Part shown: piece after piece, positions 50,522 to 59,123 of the stretch
How the letters are laid out: every line of letters begins with the position of its first letter
How positions within the stretch are numbered: position 1 is the first letter of the stretch
Position numbers and translations under genes: made by a program
The notes under the pieces: model-generated
What the model saw: only the letters and a program-made list of their open reading frames with translations
What the model was told of the DNA's origin: nothing
Databases searched by the model: none
Source of the DNA: DYCT01 sp051875715
Lineage (GTDB): Bacteria > Bacteroidota > Bacteroidia > Bacteroidales > Bacteroidaceae
DNA: 64,000 bases
Assembly: GCA_051875715.1 (NCBI GenBank)
Contig: JBJEHD010000095.1
Span: 26,354 to 90,353 of the forward strand
Direction of reading: 5' to 3'

Positions 50522-50664
50522 ATTAAAGTTTACTAATTCCCCAACAGATGGGCGGTGTTCTCTTGCAAACATCGCAGGAATAGCCGTCCGGAGCGTGGTG
50601 GATCGGCGCAGGAAGGTGGCCACCGATGCCTTCGAAAAGCTCTGCGAGAGTGGGCATAATTTAT
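50522..50664. other. Left part of the intergenic region before the 21-bp repeats
   Basis: Nothing recognised; a minus-strand frame is open but has no coding features. Confidence 0.4.
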
Positions 50665-50748
50665 ATTTCAAATAATGAAACGTATATTTCAAACTTTGAA
50701 ACGTACATTTCAAAGTTTGGAACGTACGTTTCAAAGTTTGAAACATAG
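50665..50748. repeat. Four tandem 21-bp palindromic repeats
   Basis: Units start at 50665, 50686, 50707 and 50728, exactly 21 bp apart (two helical turns). Consensus ATTTCAAAGTTTGAAACGTAC, containing the palindrome TTTCAAA-n-TTTGAAA. Translated on the minus strand, the array gives a 7-residue repeat FQTLKRT-like frame. The array lies between the -7 boxes of the two divergent genes, so it may bind a repressor or nucleoid protein. Confidence 0.85.
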
Positions 50749-50833
50749 ATTTTCTGTACGGGCGGAGCAGATTTCCTGCGCCTCGGAACAACATTTTCAA
50801 GTCAGGACTTGATGGCTTTCCGCTCGGCTTCAC

Positions 50834-50841
50834 TATCTTTG
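50834..50841 (+). promoter_or_regulatory. -7 box of the ABC ATPase/pdxB operon
   Basis: TATCTTTG matches the consensus, with TTG at 50809-50811 upstream at a slightly long spacing (22 bp). Confidence 0.65.
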
Positions 50842-50854
50842 CTCCCCTAATGAT

Positions 50855-50860
50855 AGGAGG
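50855..50860 (+). promoter_or_regulatory. Strong Shine-Dalgarno (AGGAGG) before the ABC ATPase
   Basis: AGGAGG lies 9 nt before ATG 50870. Such a perfect site is unusual in Bacteroidota, which mostly initiate without one. Confidence 0.6.
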
Positions 50861-50869
50861 AAAGGCCCC

Positions 50870-51568
50870 ATGTCCATCAAAGTGTCACACATCAGCAAGC
50901 GGTTCGGCCGGCAGGAGGTGCTCCGCGACGTCAGTTTCGAACTCCATCCGGGCGAGGTGGTCGGTTTCCTGGGACGCAACGGGGCCGGCAAGTCCACCTG
51001 CCTGCGGATTCTGACCGGCGGCCTGCGTCCCGACGCGGGCACGGTGGAGGTGTGCGGCTACGATTTGTCTGCCTCTCCGCTGGAGGCCAAGAGCCGCATG
51101 GGCTACCTGCCCGAGAACAATCCGTTGTACGGCGAACTGACGGTGGCGGCCTATCTGGCGCACGTGGCCGGCTTCTATCGGATGTCCGACCCACGGGCAC
51201 GGATGGAGGAGGTGATGGGCCGCTTGTCGCTGTCCGACGTGGCTTCGAAGACCATCCGAACCCTGTCGAAAGGGTATCGCCAGCGGGTGGGCCTGGCGCA
51301 GGCCTGGCTGCACGACCCCGAGGTGCTGGTGCTGGACGAGCCGTTCTCCGGCCTCGACCCCACCCAGCTGGCCGAGATGCACGCGCTGATACGCTCCATC
51401 TGTGCACGGAAGGTCATCCTCTTCTCGTCGCACGCGCTGGCCGAGGCGGGCGACCTCTGCACCCGGCTGCTGCTGCTGCACGAGGGGCGCATCGTGGCCG
51501 ACGGCGCGGTGGACGAACTGACCCGCCATCAATCGTTGGAGGAACTGTTTAAGGAGAAAACAAGATGA
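50870..51568 (+). CDS. ABC transporter ATP-binding protein (GldA/CcmA-like)
   Basis: 232 residues. Walker A is GRNGAGKST, the Q-loop and PENNPLYGELTV region follow, the ABC signature is LSKGYRQRVGLAQA and Walker B is VLVLDEPFSGLDP. It is closest by pattern to ABC-2-type exporter ATPases, including GldA of the gliding/secretion complex. No permease gene follows; instead the stop overlaps the pdxB start (ATGA). It may pair with a permease encoded elsewhere. Confidence 0.88.
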   Translation: MSIKVSHISKRFGRQEVLRDVSFELHPGEVVGFLGRNGAGKSTCLRILTGGLRPDAGTVEVCGYDLSASPLEAKSRMGYLPENNPLYGELTVAAYLAHVAGFYRMSDPRARMEEVMGRLSLSDVASKTIRTLSKGYRQRVGLAQAWLHDPEVLVLDEPFSGLDPTQLAEMHALIRSICARKVILFSSHALAEAGDLCTRLLLLHEGRIVADGAVDELTRHQSLEELFKEKTR

Positions 51569-52638
51569 AAGTAGTAGTCGACGACAAGATACCCTATATA
51601 AAGGAAGCCATCGAACGGATAGCCGACGAGGTGGTCTATATGCCCGGTGCCCGGTTCACACCGGAGGCCGTGCGCGATGCCGATGCCCTGGTGGTGCGCA
51701 CCCGTACCCGTTGCGACCGCCATCTGCTGGCCGGCAGCCGTGTGCGCTTCATCGCTACGGCCACCATCGGTTTCGACCACATCGACACCGCCTATTGCCG
51801 CGAGGCCGGCATCGAGTGGACCAACGCGCCCGGATGCAATGCGGCCTCGGTGGCGCAATATGTACAGTCGGCCCTGCTGCTGTTGCAGCGTGAGCAGGGC
51901 GTGTGCCTGCAGGGAGCCTGCCTGGGCGTGGTCGGTGTGGGCCATGTGGGCAGCCGGGTCGAGGCAGTGGGACGCGCGTTGGGGATGGAGGTGTTGCGCT
52001 GCGACCCGCCCCGAGCCCGCCGCGAAGGTCCGGAGGGGTTTGTCGGCCTCGACGAAATCGCCCGCCGGGCGGACGTGGTCAGTTTCCATACGCCGCTCAT
52101 CCGCGAAGGTGCAGACCGCACGTTCCATTTGGCCGACGAGGCATTCTTCCGTTCGCTGGAGCGCCGTCCCGTGTTGCTGAACACGTCGCGGGGCGAGGTG
52201 GTGGACACCGAGGCGTTGAAGCAGGCCTGGCGCGAAGGCCGCCTGCGCGCGATGGTGCTCGACGTATGGGAGCACGAGCCCGACATCGACCGCTACCTGC
52301 TCGGCGAGGCCTTTCTGGCCACGCCCCACATCGCCGGCTATTCGGCCGACGGGAAGGCAAACGCCACGCGCATGGCTCTGGAAGCCCTCTGCCGCTTCTT
52401 CCGCCAGGAGCCCGACTTTCACATCGAACCGCCTGTTCCGTCCTGCCCGGTGTTGCGGGCCGCCACCGTCGAGGAGGCCCTGCTACAGATGTACGACCCC
52501 CGGCGCGACACCGAGGCCCTCAAGGCGAACCCCGAATGCTTCGAACGGTTGCGTGGCGACTATCCGCTGCGTCGGGAGGCGTGTGCCTACCGGGTGGAGA
52601 TTGCGGGAGCGAACGGGCAGGCCGGGATGCTGCGCTGA
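51565..52638 (+). CDS. pdxB: Erythronate-4-phosphate dehydrogenase
   Basis: 357 residues, D-2-hydroxyacid dehydrogenase fold. NAD-binding GVVGVGHVGSRV, the TATIGFDHID active-site strand and NTSRGEVVDTEAL (substrate/cofactor) are visible, with HIAGYSADGKANAT providing the active-site His and the PdxB-specific segment. A C-terminal ~80-residue PdxB dimerisation domain distinguishes it from SerA and other family members. It performs step 2 of de novo vitamin B6 synthesis. Confidence 0.92.
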   Translation: MKVVVDDKIPYIKEAIERIADEVVYMPGARFTPEAVRDADALVVRTRTRCDRHLLAGSRVRFIATATIGFDHIDTAYCREAGIEWTNAPGCNAASVAQYVQSALLLLQREQGVCLQGACLGVVGVGHVGSRVEAVGRALGMEVLRCDPPRARREGPEGFVGLDEIARRADVVSFHTPLIREGADRTFHLADEAFFRSLERRPVLLNTSRGEVVDTEALKQAWREGRLRAMVLDVWEHEPDIDRYLLGEAFLATPHIAGYSADGKANATRMALEALCRFFRQEPDFHIEPPVPSCPVLRAATVEEALLQMYDPRRDTEALKANPECFERLRGDYPLRREACAYRVEIAGANGQAGMLR

Positions 52639-52688
52639 CAAGACGCATACGCTATGACTGGTGCGTGCGCGGCTCTGCAGGGGTGTCG

Positions 52689-52738
52689 TTGCAATGCGGT
52701 TGCAACGCCCTTGCAACGCCGTTGCAATGTGCTTGCAA
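52689..52738. repeat. Five TTGCAA hexamers at exact 11-bp period
   Basis: TTGCAA starts at 52689, 52700, 52711, 52722 and 52733: an 11-bp period (one helical turn), in the convergent gap between pdxB and ybeY. Flanking unit bases are GC-rich (consensus TTGCAACGNNG). Confidence 0.85.
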
Positions 52739-52744
52739 CGGTGC

Positions 52745-53164
52745 TTATTCCTTGCGAAGAGCCAGCGCTTTGTCCTCGGCCGCTTCCATGATTTCGCGCT
52801 CGCCCGGTCCCTTGTCGTCGATGCCGCACAGGTGCAGGATGCCGTGGATGATGACGCGGTAGAGTTCGCGCTCGTAGGGCTGTCCGAACTGCTCCGCGTT
52901 GGTGCGCACCGTGTCGAGGCTGATGAACAGGTCGCCCGAGATGCGGTCGTCCTCGTCGTAGTCGAACGTGATGATGTCGGTGTAGTAGTCATGCTGGAGG
53001 TACTCGCGGTTCACCTCCAGGATGCGTTCGTCGGAGCAGAAGATGTAGGCGATGTCGCCCACCTTGCGTCCGTACGAAGCGGCCACGGCCTTGACCCAGG
53101 CCGTGGTCTCACGTTTCTTGATGGCGGGCATTTTCACCCCGTCGGTCTGATAAGTGATAGCCAT
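52745..53164 (-). CDS. ybeY: Endoribonuclease/rRNA maturation factor YbeY
   Basis: 139 residues. The UPF0054 fold is recognisable: VNREYLQHDYYTDIITFDYD and ISGDLFISLDTV. The zinc motif HGILHLCGIDD (residues 107-117) keeps two of the canonical three His; the third position is Asp117, probably a Bacteroidota variant. It is involved in 16S rRNA 3'-end maturation and 70S quality control. It lies downstream of the SpmA/B-like gene by 12 bp. Confidence 0.9.
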   Translation of the reverse strand: MAITYQTDGVKMPAIKKRETTAWVKAVAASYGRKVGDIAYIFCSDERILEVNREYLQHDYYTDIITFDYDEDDRISGDLFISLDTVRTNAEQFGQPYERELYRVIIHGILHLCGIDDKGPGEREIMEAAEDKALALRKE

Positions 53165-53176
53165 ATATGCGTATGT

Positions 53177-54415
53177 TTAGATGGAACCGAAGAAAAGGTA
53201 GCAGATGAGGATGGCGGCCACGATGCCGGCCGCGTCGGCCAGCAGTCCGCAGGTGAGGGCATAGCGGGTCTTGCGGATGCCCACGCTGCCGAAGTAGACG
53301 GCCAGCACGTAGAACGTGGTGTCGGTGCTGCCCTGGAAGATGCAGGCCAGTCGGCCCACGAACGAGTCGGCCCCGTAGGTGTTCATGGCGTCGAGCATCA
53401 GGCCCCGTGCCCCGCTGCCGCTCAGTGGCTTCATGAAGGCCGTGGGCAGGCCGCCCACGAACGCGTCGTCGAGTCCGCAGGCCCGTACGCCCCATCCGAT
53501 GCCGTCGATAAGTACGTCCATCGCCCCCGAAGCGCGGAACACGGCGATGGCTACCAGGATGGCCACTAAGTAGGGGATGATGCGGACGGCCGTGTGGAAA
53601 CCCTCCTTCGCACCATCGACGAACGACTCGTACACGTTGATGCGCTTTCGTACGCCGGCCGCGATGAAGAGGATGATGACCAGGAACAGGAAGGCGTTGG
53701 CAAACAGGGTGGAGTAGGTATCGATTTGTTCGCGGGGCAGTGCACTGAAGAAGTAGATGAGGCCGCCCATGAACAGGCTGAGGCCGCCCAGGAACAGCAG
53801 GAGGGTGCGGTTGAGCAAGTTGATGCGCTGGTACAGGCTGACGGCGATTACTCCGGCCAGCGACGAGAAGAAGGTGGCCAGCAGGATGGGGATGAACACG
53901 TCGGTGGGCTGGGCCGCCCCCATCTGCGCCCGATACACCATGATGCTGATGGGAATCAGCGTCAGCCCCGACGTGTTGAGCACCAGGAACATAATCATGG
54001 GGTTGGTGGCCGTATCCTTCTGCGGGTTGAGGCTCTGCAGCTCCTCCATCGCCTTCAGTCCCATGGGCGTGGCGGCGTTGTCCAGTCCGAGCAGGTTGGC
54101 CGACAGGTTCATGAAGATGGATCCGGCGGCCGGATGCCCCTTGGGGATGTCGGGAAAGAATTTGCAGAAGATAGGGCTTAGCCAGCGTGACAGGGTGGCG
54201 ATGAGGCCGCCTTGCTCGCCAATCTTCAGGATGCCCAGCCAAAGCGACAGGATGCCCGTCAGACCGATAGAGACCTCGAAGGCCGTTTTCGACGATGTGA
54301 AGGTCGCGTTCATGATGTCGCTGAACACGTGCGTGTCGCCCAAAAACAAGACCTTGACCCATGCCACCACGAAGGCGATGACGAAAAAGGCTATCCAGAT
54401 GTAGTTCAGTACCAT
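53177..54415 (-). CDS. Fused SpmA/SpmB-like nucleoside-recognition membrane protein
   Basis: 412 residues from ATG 54415. Two gate-domain halves are joined: residues 1-200 resemble SpmA (FEVSIGLTGILSLWLGIL, then a SANLLGLDNAATPMGLKAM loop) and residues 220-412 resemble SpmB (VRIIPYLVAILVAIAVFRASG and GSTDTTFYVLAVYFGSVG). In sporulating Firmicutes the pair aids spore dehydration; non-sporulating Bacteroidota keep a fused form of unknown function, probably a small-molecule transporter. The promoter region is shared divergently with the AlkD-like gene. Confidence 0.85.
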   Translation of the reverse strand: MVLNYIWIAFFVIAFVVAWVKVLFLGDTHVFSDIMNATFTSSKTAFEVSIGLTGILSLWLGILKIGEQGGLIATLSRWLSPIFCKFFPDIPKGHPAAGSIFMNLSANLLGLDNAATPMGLKAMEELQSLNPQKDTATNPMIMFLVLNTSGLTLIPISIMVYRAQMGAAQPTDVFIPILLATFFSSLAGVIAVSLYQRINLLNRTLLLFLGGLSLFMGGLIYFFSALPREQIDTYSTLFANAFLFLVIILFIAAGVRKRINVYESFVDGAKEGFHTAVRIIPYLVAILVAIAVFRASGAMDVLIDGIGWGVRACGLDDAFVGGLPTAFMKPLSGSGARGLMLDAMNTYGADSFVGRLACIFQGSTDTTFYVLAVYFGSVGIRKTRYALTCGLLADAAGIVAAILICYLFFGSI

Positions 54416-54437
54416 ATTCCGATTCGTTAATTGCGGG

Positions 54438-54445
54438 CAAAAGTA
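54438..54445 (-). promoter_or_regulatory. -7 box of the SpmA/B-like gene
   Basis: Minus-strand TACTTTTG, 22 bp before ATG 54415. Confidence 0.65.
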
Positions 54446-54466
54446 AGGATATGTTTCCAATTTGCC

Positions 54467-54474
54467 TATATTTG
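54467..54474 (+). promoter_or_regulatory. -7 box of the AlkD-like gene
   Basis: TATATTTG, 22 bp before ATG 54497; the two divergent -7 boxes are only about 20 bp apart. Confidence 0.65.
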
Positions 54475-54496
54475 TTCGTCTAAATCAGAGGAAACG

Positions 54497-55243
54497 ATGA
54501 CTGCGAAACAGATACAAGACGAACTGGAAGCCTGCGCCAATCCTGCGAAACGGGAGGTGCTGGTCCGCTTCTTCAAGACCGGCCCGGGAGAGTATGGCGA
54601 GGGCGACCGCTTCCTGGGCGTGATGGTGCCCGACACGCGGCGGGTGGCCAAACGATGGCGTGAGGCATCGGACGAGGTGCTGGCGGACCTGCTGGCCTCG
54701 CCCTGGCACGAGTGCCGTCTGTGCGCCCTGCTCGTCTGGGTGGAGCAGTTCCGGAATGGGACGGAAGCCGACCGCCGGCACATCTATCGCCAATACCTGG
54801 CCCACACGCCATCCATCAACAACTGGGACTTGGTGGACCTGAGTGCGCCTTCTATCGTGGGGGCTTACCTGGCCGACAAGTCCCGGGACGACCTCTATCG
54901 GCTGGCCGACGAGGGAGGCCTTTGGGAACAACGCATTGCCGTAGTGGCTACGCTGACGCTGATTCGGCAGGGATGTCTGGACGACACCTTCGCCCTGGCC
55001 GAGCGGCTGATGGACCATCGGCACGACCTCATGCACAAGGCCGTCGGCTGGATGCTGCGCGAGGCCGGCAAGCGCGACACCGACCGCCTGCTCCGTTTCC
55101 TCGACCGCTACGCCTGCTCCATGCCGCGCACGATGCTGCGCTATGCCATCGAAAAACTGCCCGAAACACAGCGAAAATATTATTTGCTGAAAAAGCGAGA
55201 GCGCATGGAAAAAGGCGTACCTTTGCCTCATATTAAGGAATAA
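54497..55243 (+). CDS. AlkD-like DNA alkylation repair protein (HEAT-like repeats)
   Basis: 248 residues from ATG 54497, behind a good -7 box. Pure alpha-helical HEAT-like repeat pattern: VPDTRRVAKRW, WHECRLCALLVWVEQF, NNWDLVDLSAPSIVGAYL (typical AlkD DNA-facing helix), LWEQRIAVVATL and a final MLRYAIEKLPE. AlkD removes bulky or cationic alkyl-purines without base flipping. A -7-like TACCTTTG at 55218 near the 3' end may contribute to ruvB transcription. Confidence 0.9.
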   Translation: MTAKQIQDELEACANPAKREVLVRFFKTGPGEYGEGDRFLGVMVPDTRRVAKRWREASDEVLADLLASPWHECRLCALLVWVEQFRNGTEADRRHIYRQYLAHTPSINNWDLVDLSAPSIVGAYLADKSRDDLYRLADEGGLWEQRIAVVATLTLIRQGCLDDTFALAERLMDHRHDLMHKAVGWMLREAGKRDTDRLLRFLDRYACSMPRTMLRYAIEKLPETQRKYYLLKKRERMEKGVPLPHIKE

Positions 55244-55248
55244 ACCGC

Positions 55249-56277
55249 ATGAACGAGAAATTTGATATACGCGACCACCCGTTGAGCAACAAGGAGAAGG
55301 ACTACGAAAACGCCTTGCGCCCGCTCGCTTTCGAAGACTTCAGCGGACAGAAAAACGTGGTGGACAACCTGCGCGTGTTTGTCCAGGCAGCCCGCCTGCG
55401 CGGCGAAGCACTGGACCACACGCTGCTGCACGGCCCTCCGGGCTTGGGCAAAACCACGCTGAGCAACATCATCGCCAACGAACTGGGCGTGGGATTCAAA
55501 ATCACCTCCGGCCCCGTGCTCGACAAACCGGGCGACCTGGCCGGCGTGCTCACCAGCCTGGAGCCCAACGACGTGCTCTTCATCGACGAGATACACCGCC
55601 TCTCGCCCGTGGTGGAGGAATACCTCTACTCGGCCATGGAGGACTACCGCATCGACATCATGATAGACAAAGGCCCGTCGGCCCGCAGCATCCAGATAGA
55701 CCTCAGCCCCTTCACCCTGGTGGGGGCCACCACCCGCAGCGGCCTGCTGACCGCTCCGCTGCGCGCACGCTTCGGCATCAACCTCCACCTGGAATACTAC
55801 GACAGCGAGGTGCTGGCCTCCATCGTCCGCCGTTCGGCCGGCATCCTCCGCGTGGGCTGCACCGACCAGGCCGCCGACGAGATAGCCTCGCGCAGCCGCG
55901 GCACGCCCCGTATCGCCAACGCCCTGCTGCGCCGCGTACGAGACTTTGCCCAGGTGAAGGGAACGGGCATCATCGACGTGGAGATAGCCCGCTTTGCCCT
56001 CGAAGCTCTCAACATCGACAAGTACGGGCTGGACCAGATAGACAACAAAATCCTGTGCACCATCATCGACAAGTTCAAGGGCGGACCGGTGGGCCTGACC
56101 ACCATCGCCACGGCGCTGGGCGAAGACCCGGGCACCCTCGAGGAGGTGTACGAACCATTCTTGATAAAGGAGGGATTCCTGAAGCGTACGCCCCGCGGCC
56201 GCGAGGTGACCGAACTGGCCTACAAACACCTCGGCCGCTTCTACAGCGCCGACGGGCAACCTTCGCTGTTTGACTGA
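55249..56277 (+). CDS. ruvB: Holliday junction DNA helicase RuvB
   Basis: 342 residues. Walker A GPPGLGKTT, Walker B LFIDEIHRL, sensor region TRSGLLTAPLRARFG and the winged-helix end with GGPVGLTTIATALGED are all present. RuvB powers branch migration with RuvA. It begins 5 nt after the AlkD-like stop. Confidence 0.97.
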   Translation: MNEKFDIRDHPLSNKEKDYENALRPLAFEDFSGQKNVVDNLRVFVQAARLRGEALDHTLLHGPPGLGKTTLSNIIANELGVGFKITSGPVLDKPGDLAGVLTSLEPNDVLFIDEIHRLSPVVEEYLYSAMEDYRIDIMIDKGPSARSIQIDLSPFTLVGATTRSGLLTAPLRARFGINLHLEYYDSEVLASIVRRSAGILRVGCTDQAADEIASRSRGTPRIANALLRRVRDFAQVKGTGIIDVEIARFALEALNIDKYGLDQIDNKILCTIIDKFKGGPVGLTTIATALGEDPGTLEEVYEPFLIKEGFLKRTPRGREVTELAYKHLGRFYSADGQPSLFD

Positions 56278-56294
56278 AAATACGAATCGGAATC

Positions 56295-57716
56295 ATGGCA
56301 AACCTGAAAACCCTGGCCAAAGAGACGGCCATCTATGGCATGAGCAGCATTGTGGGGCGTTTCCTCAACTACCTGCTGGTGCCGCTCTACACCATGGCCC
56401 TGCCTGCCTCGTCGGGCGGATACGGAGTCATCACGAATATCTATGCCATCACGGCCCTGCTGCTGGTGGTGCTCACCTACGGCATGGAGACCGGCTTCTT
56501 CCGTTTCGCCAACAAGGAGGGCGAGGACCCGGCCCGTGTCTACGCCACCACGCTGACCTCGGTCGGGACCACCTCGGCAGCCTTCCTGCTGCTGGCGCTC
56601 CTCTTCCTGAACCCCATCGCACAGGTCATGGGCTACGGCGAACACCCGTGGTACATGGGCATGATGCTGATTGTCGTGGCCATGGACGCCTTCCAGGCCA
56701 TCCCTTTCGCCTATCTGCGCTACAGCAGGCGGCCGCTGCGCTTCGCCGCGCTGAAACTGCTGTTCATCTTCGCCAACATCCTGCTCAACCTGGTGTACTA
56801 CGTGGGCCTGAAAGGGCGCAACGTCGGGGCCACCTTCGCCATCAACCTGGCCTGCACCTCGCTGGTGATGGTCTGCCTGTTGCCCGAACTGCGCGGCCTT
56901 CGGGCCGGATTCGACCCCGCCCTGCTGCGGCGCATGCTGCGCTATTCGGCACCCATCCTGGTGCTGGGCATCGCCGGCGTGCTCAACCAGGTGGCCGACA
57001 AAATCATCTTCCGCTTCGTCTATCCCGGCACCCTGGCCGAGGCCGATGTGCAGTTGGGCATTTACGGGGCCGCCAGCAAGATAGCCATGATCATGGCCAT
57101 GTTGACGCAGGCCTTCCGCTTCGCCTACGAGCCGTTCGTGTTCGGGAAGAGCCGCGACAAGGACAGTCGCGAGACCTACGCCAAGGCGATGAAGTTCTTC
57201 GTCATCTTCACCCTGCTGGCCTTCCTCTCGGTGATGTTCTACCTCGACGTGCTCCGCTACATCCTGGGCCGGGGCTATTGGGACGGCCTCCAGGTGGTGC
57301 CCATCGTCATGGCGGCGGAAATCTTCATGGGCGTCTACTTCAACCTCTCCTTCTGGTACAAACTCATCGACGAGACCCGCTGGGGCGCCTATTTCTCCCT
57401 GGTGGGCTGCTCGGTCATCATCCTGACAAACATCTTCCTGATACCGCACTACGGCTACATGGCTTGCGCGTGGGCCGGTTTCGCCGGCTACGGCGTGGCC
57501 ATGCTGCTGTCCTATTTCGTCGGGCAACGCAAATACCCCATCGCCTACGACCTGAAGGGGATGGGACGTTACGTACTGCTGTCGGCCGTGCTCTATGGCG
57601 TGGCCATGTACGTCCCCATCCCGAACCTGTGGGCCCGCCTGGCCTTCCGCTCCGTTTGGCTGTGCCTGTTCGTAGGGTATGTGTGGAAAGCGGAGCATCT
57701 GTCACTAAAACGATAA
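56295..57716 (+). CDS. Polysaccharide flippase (MATE/MVF, Wzx-like)
   Basis: 473 residues with 12-14 hydrophobic helices. Starts TLAKETAIYGMSSIVGRFLN, the usual Wzx-like opening; contains GVLNQVADKIIF, ASKIAMIMAMLTQAFRFAYE and FFVIFTLLAFLSVMFYL. Probably exports a lipid-linked oligosaccharide (O-antigen, capsule or similar). Its position 17 bp after ruvB is common in Bacteroidales. Confidence 0.9.
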   Translation: MANLKTLAKETAIYGMSSIVGRFLNYLLVPLYTMALPASSGGYGVITNIYAITALLLVVLTYGMETGFFRFANKEGEDPARVYATTLTSVGTTSAAFLLLALLFLNPIAQVMGYGEHPWYMGMMLIVVAMDAFQAIPFAYLRYSRRPLRFAALKLLFIFANILLNLVYYVGLKGRNVGATFAINLACTSLVMVCLLPELRGLRAGFDPALLRRMLRYSAPILVLGIAGVLNQVADKIIFRFVYPGTLAEADVQLGIYGAASKIAMIMAMLTQAFRFAYEPFVFGKSRDKDSRETYAKAMKFFVIFTLLAFLSVMFYLDVLRYILGRGYWDGLQVVPIVMAAEIFMGVYFNLSFWYKLIDETRWGAYFSLVGCSVIILTNIFLIPHYGYMACAWAGFAGYGVAMLLSYFVGQRKYPIAYDLKGMGRYVLLSAVLYGVAMYVPIPNLWARLAFRSVWLCLFVGYVWKAEHLSLKR

Positions 57717-57747
57717 CAACCTGTTCAATCAATCATTCATTCATACC

Positions 57748-59115
57748 ATGAAACCGAATCAATCGTACAACCTGCTGGCCATCCGCGAATTCGTGCACGA
57801 ATACCTGGATCTGCGCAAAGGAAAAGACAACGAACAAGAAGCCATTGACAGCATCCGCAAGGGGGTGGAGTTCAAGGGCGCAAATCTGTGGATTCTGATC
57901 TTCGCCATCTTCATGGCCTCGTTGGGCCTGAACGTGAACTCGACCGCCGTCATCATCGGCGCCATGCTCATCTCGCCCCTGATGGGCCCGATCATGGGTG
58001 TAGGCCTGGCGGTAGGGCAAAGCGATTTCGAACTGCTGAAACGCTCGATGAAGAGCTACCTCATCACGACGGCCTTCAGCGTGGCCACAGCCACCATATA
58101 CTTCCTGTTCACCCCACTCAACGAGGCACAGTCCGAACTGCTGGCCCGTACCTCGCCCACCATCTACGACGTGTTCATCGCCCTCATGGGCGGCCTGGCC
58201 GGCGTGGTGGCGTTGTCCACGAAGGACAGGGGCAACGTGGTGCCCGGTGTGGCCATCGCCACAGCCTTGATGCCGCCGCTCTGTACCGCCGGTTTCGGCC
58301 TGGCCACCGGCAACCTGATTTACTTCCTCGGAGCGTTCTACCTGTACTTCATCAACTCGGTGTTCATCAGCGTGGCCACCTTCATCGGGGTGCGTGTGAT
58401 GCACTTCCCGCGCAAGGAGTTTGTGGATAAGTCGAAAGAGAAGAAAGTACGGCAATACATCGTCTTGCTGGTGGTGCTGACCATGTGTCCGGCAATCTAC
58501 TTGACCATTGGCATCGTGAAGCAGACCTTCTTCGAGTCGGAGGCCAACCGCTTCGTCAACCGCGAGTTCAACTTCGAAAACACGCAGGTGCTGAGCCGGA
58601 AGGTGAACTACGAGAAACGCGAAATCCGCGTGGTGCTGGTGGGCGACGAAGTGCCCGAGACGTCCATCGCACTGGCCAAGGACAAGATGAAGGACTACAA
58701 GTTGGAGGAGACCTCGCTCGTCGTCCTGCAAGGCATGAACAACGAAGGCGTGGACGTGTCGTCCATCCGGGCCATGGTGATGGAGGATTTCTACAAGAAC
58801 AGCGAACAACGCCTGCTGGAGCAGCAACAACGCATCAGCAGCCTCGAGACCGCCCTGCAGGCTTACCAGGAGAACGACCGCTTGTCGCAGCAACTCATCC
58901 CCGAACTGAAGGTGCTTTATCCGGGAGCCAAGACCTTGTCGATTGCCCGCTCGCTGGAGATGCAGGTCGACTCGATGCGGACCGACACGACCACCCTGGC
59001 CTGGATTACCTTCGACCGCGTGCTGAAGGCCGGCGAACAAGAACGCCTCTCGCAGTGGCTGCAAGCCCGGTTGGGCACGCCTCGTCTGCGGCTGAGGGTG
59101 GATCGTGAGAAATAG
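57748..59115 (+). CDS. DUF389 membrane protein
   Basis: 455 residues. Membrane helices at ~45-250 (LWILIFAIFMASLGLN, then AVIIGAMLISPLMGPIMGVG with the DUF389 glycine-rich loop, GVAIATALMPPLCTAGFGLA, FINSVFISVATFIGV) followed by an extended periplasmic part with a coiled coil (EQRLLEQQQRISSLETALQA). The DUF389 function is unknown. It is the last complete gene before the S46 peptidase. Confidence 0.88.
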   Translation: MKPNQSYNLLAIREFVHEYLDLRKGKDNEQEAIDSIRKGVEFKGANLWILIFAIFMASLGLNVNSTAVIIGAMLISPLMGPIMGVGLAVGQSDFELLKRSMKSYLITTAFSVATATIYFLFTPLNEAQSELLARTSPTIYDVFIALMGGLAGVVALSTKDRGNVVPGVAIATALMPPLCTAGFGLATGNLIYFLGAFYLYFINSVFISVATFIGVRVMHFPRKEFVDKSKEKKVRQYIVLLVVLTMCPAIYLTIGIVKQTFFESEANRFVNREFNFENTQVLSRKVNYEKREIRVVLVGDEVPETSIALAKDKMKDYKLEETSLVVLQGMNNEGVDVSSIRAMVMEDFYKNSEQRLLEQQQRISSLETALQAYQENDRLSQQLIPELKVLYPGAKTLSIARSLEMQVDSMRTDTTTLAWITFDRVLKAGEQERLSQWLQARLGTPRLRLRVDREK

Positions 59116-59123
59116 CGGTCACG

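Noticed and set aside
50519..50833. 104-residue minus-strand ORF across the 21-bp repeats
   Set aside because: Its repeat translation (FQTLKRT-type) is explained by the tandem palindromes; it has no coding signature outside the repeat.
50870..53164. Genomic island between the ABC ATPase and ybeY
   Set aside because: Gene content and base composition match the housekeeping flanks; no integrase, tRNA or insertion-sequence ends.
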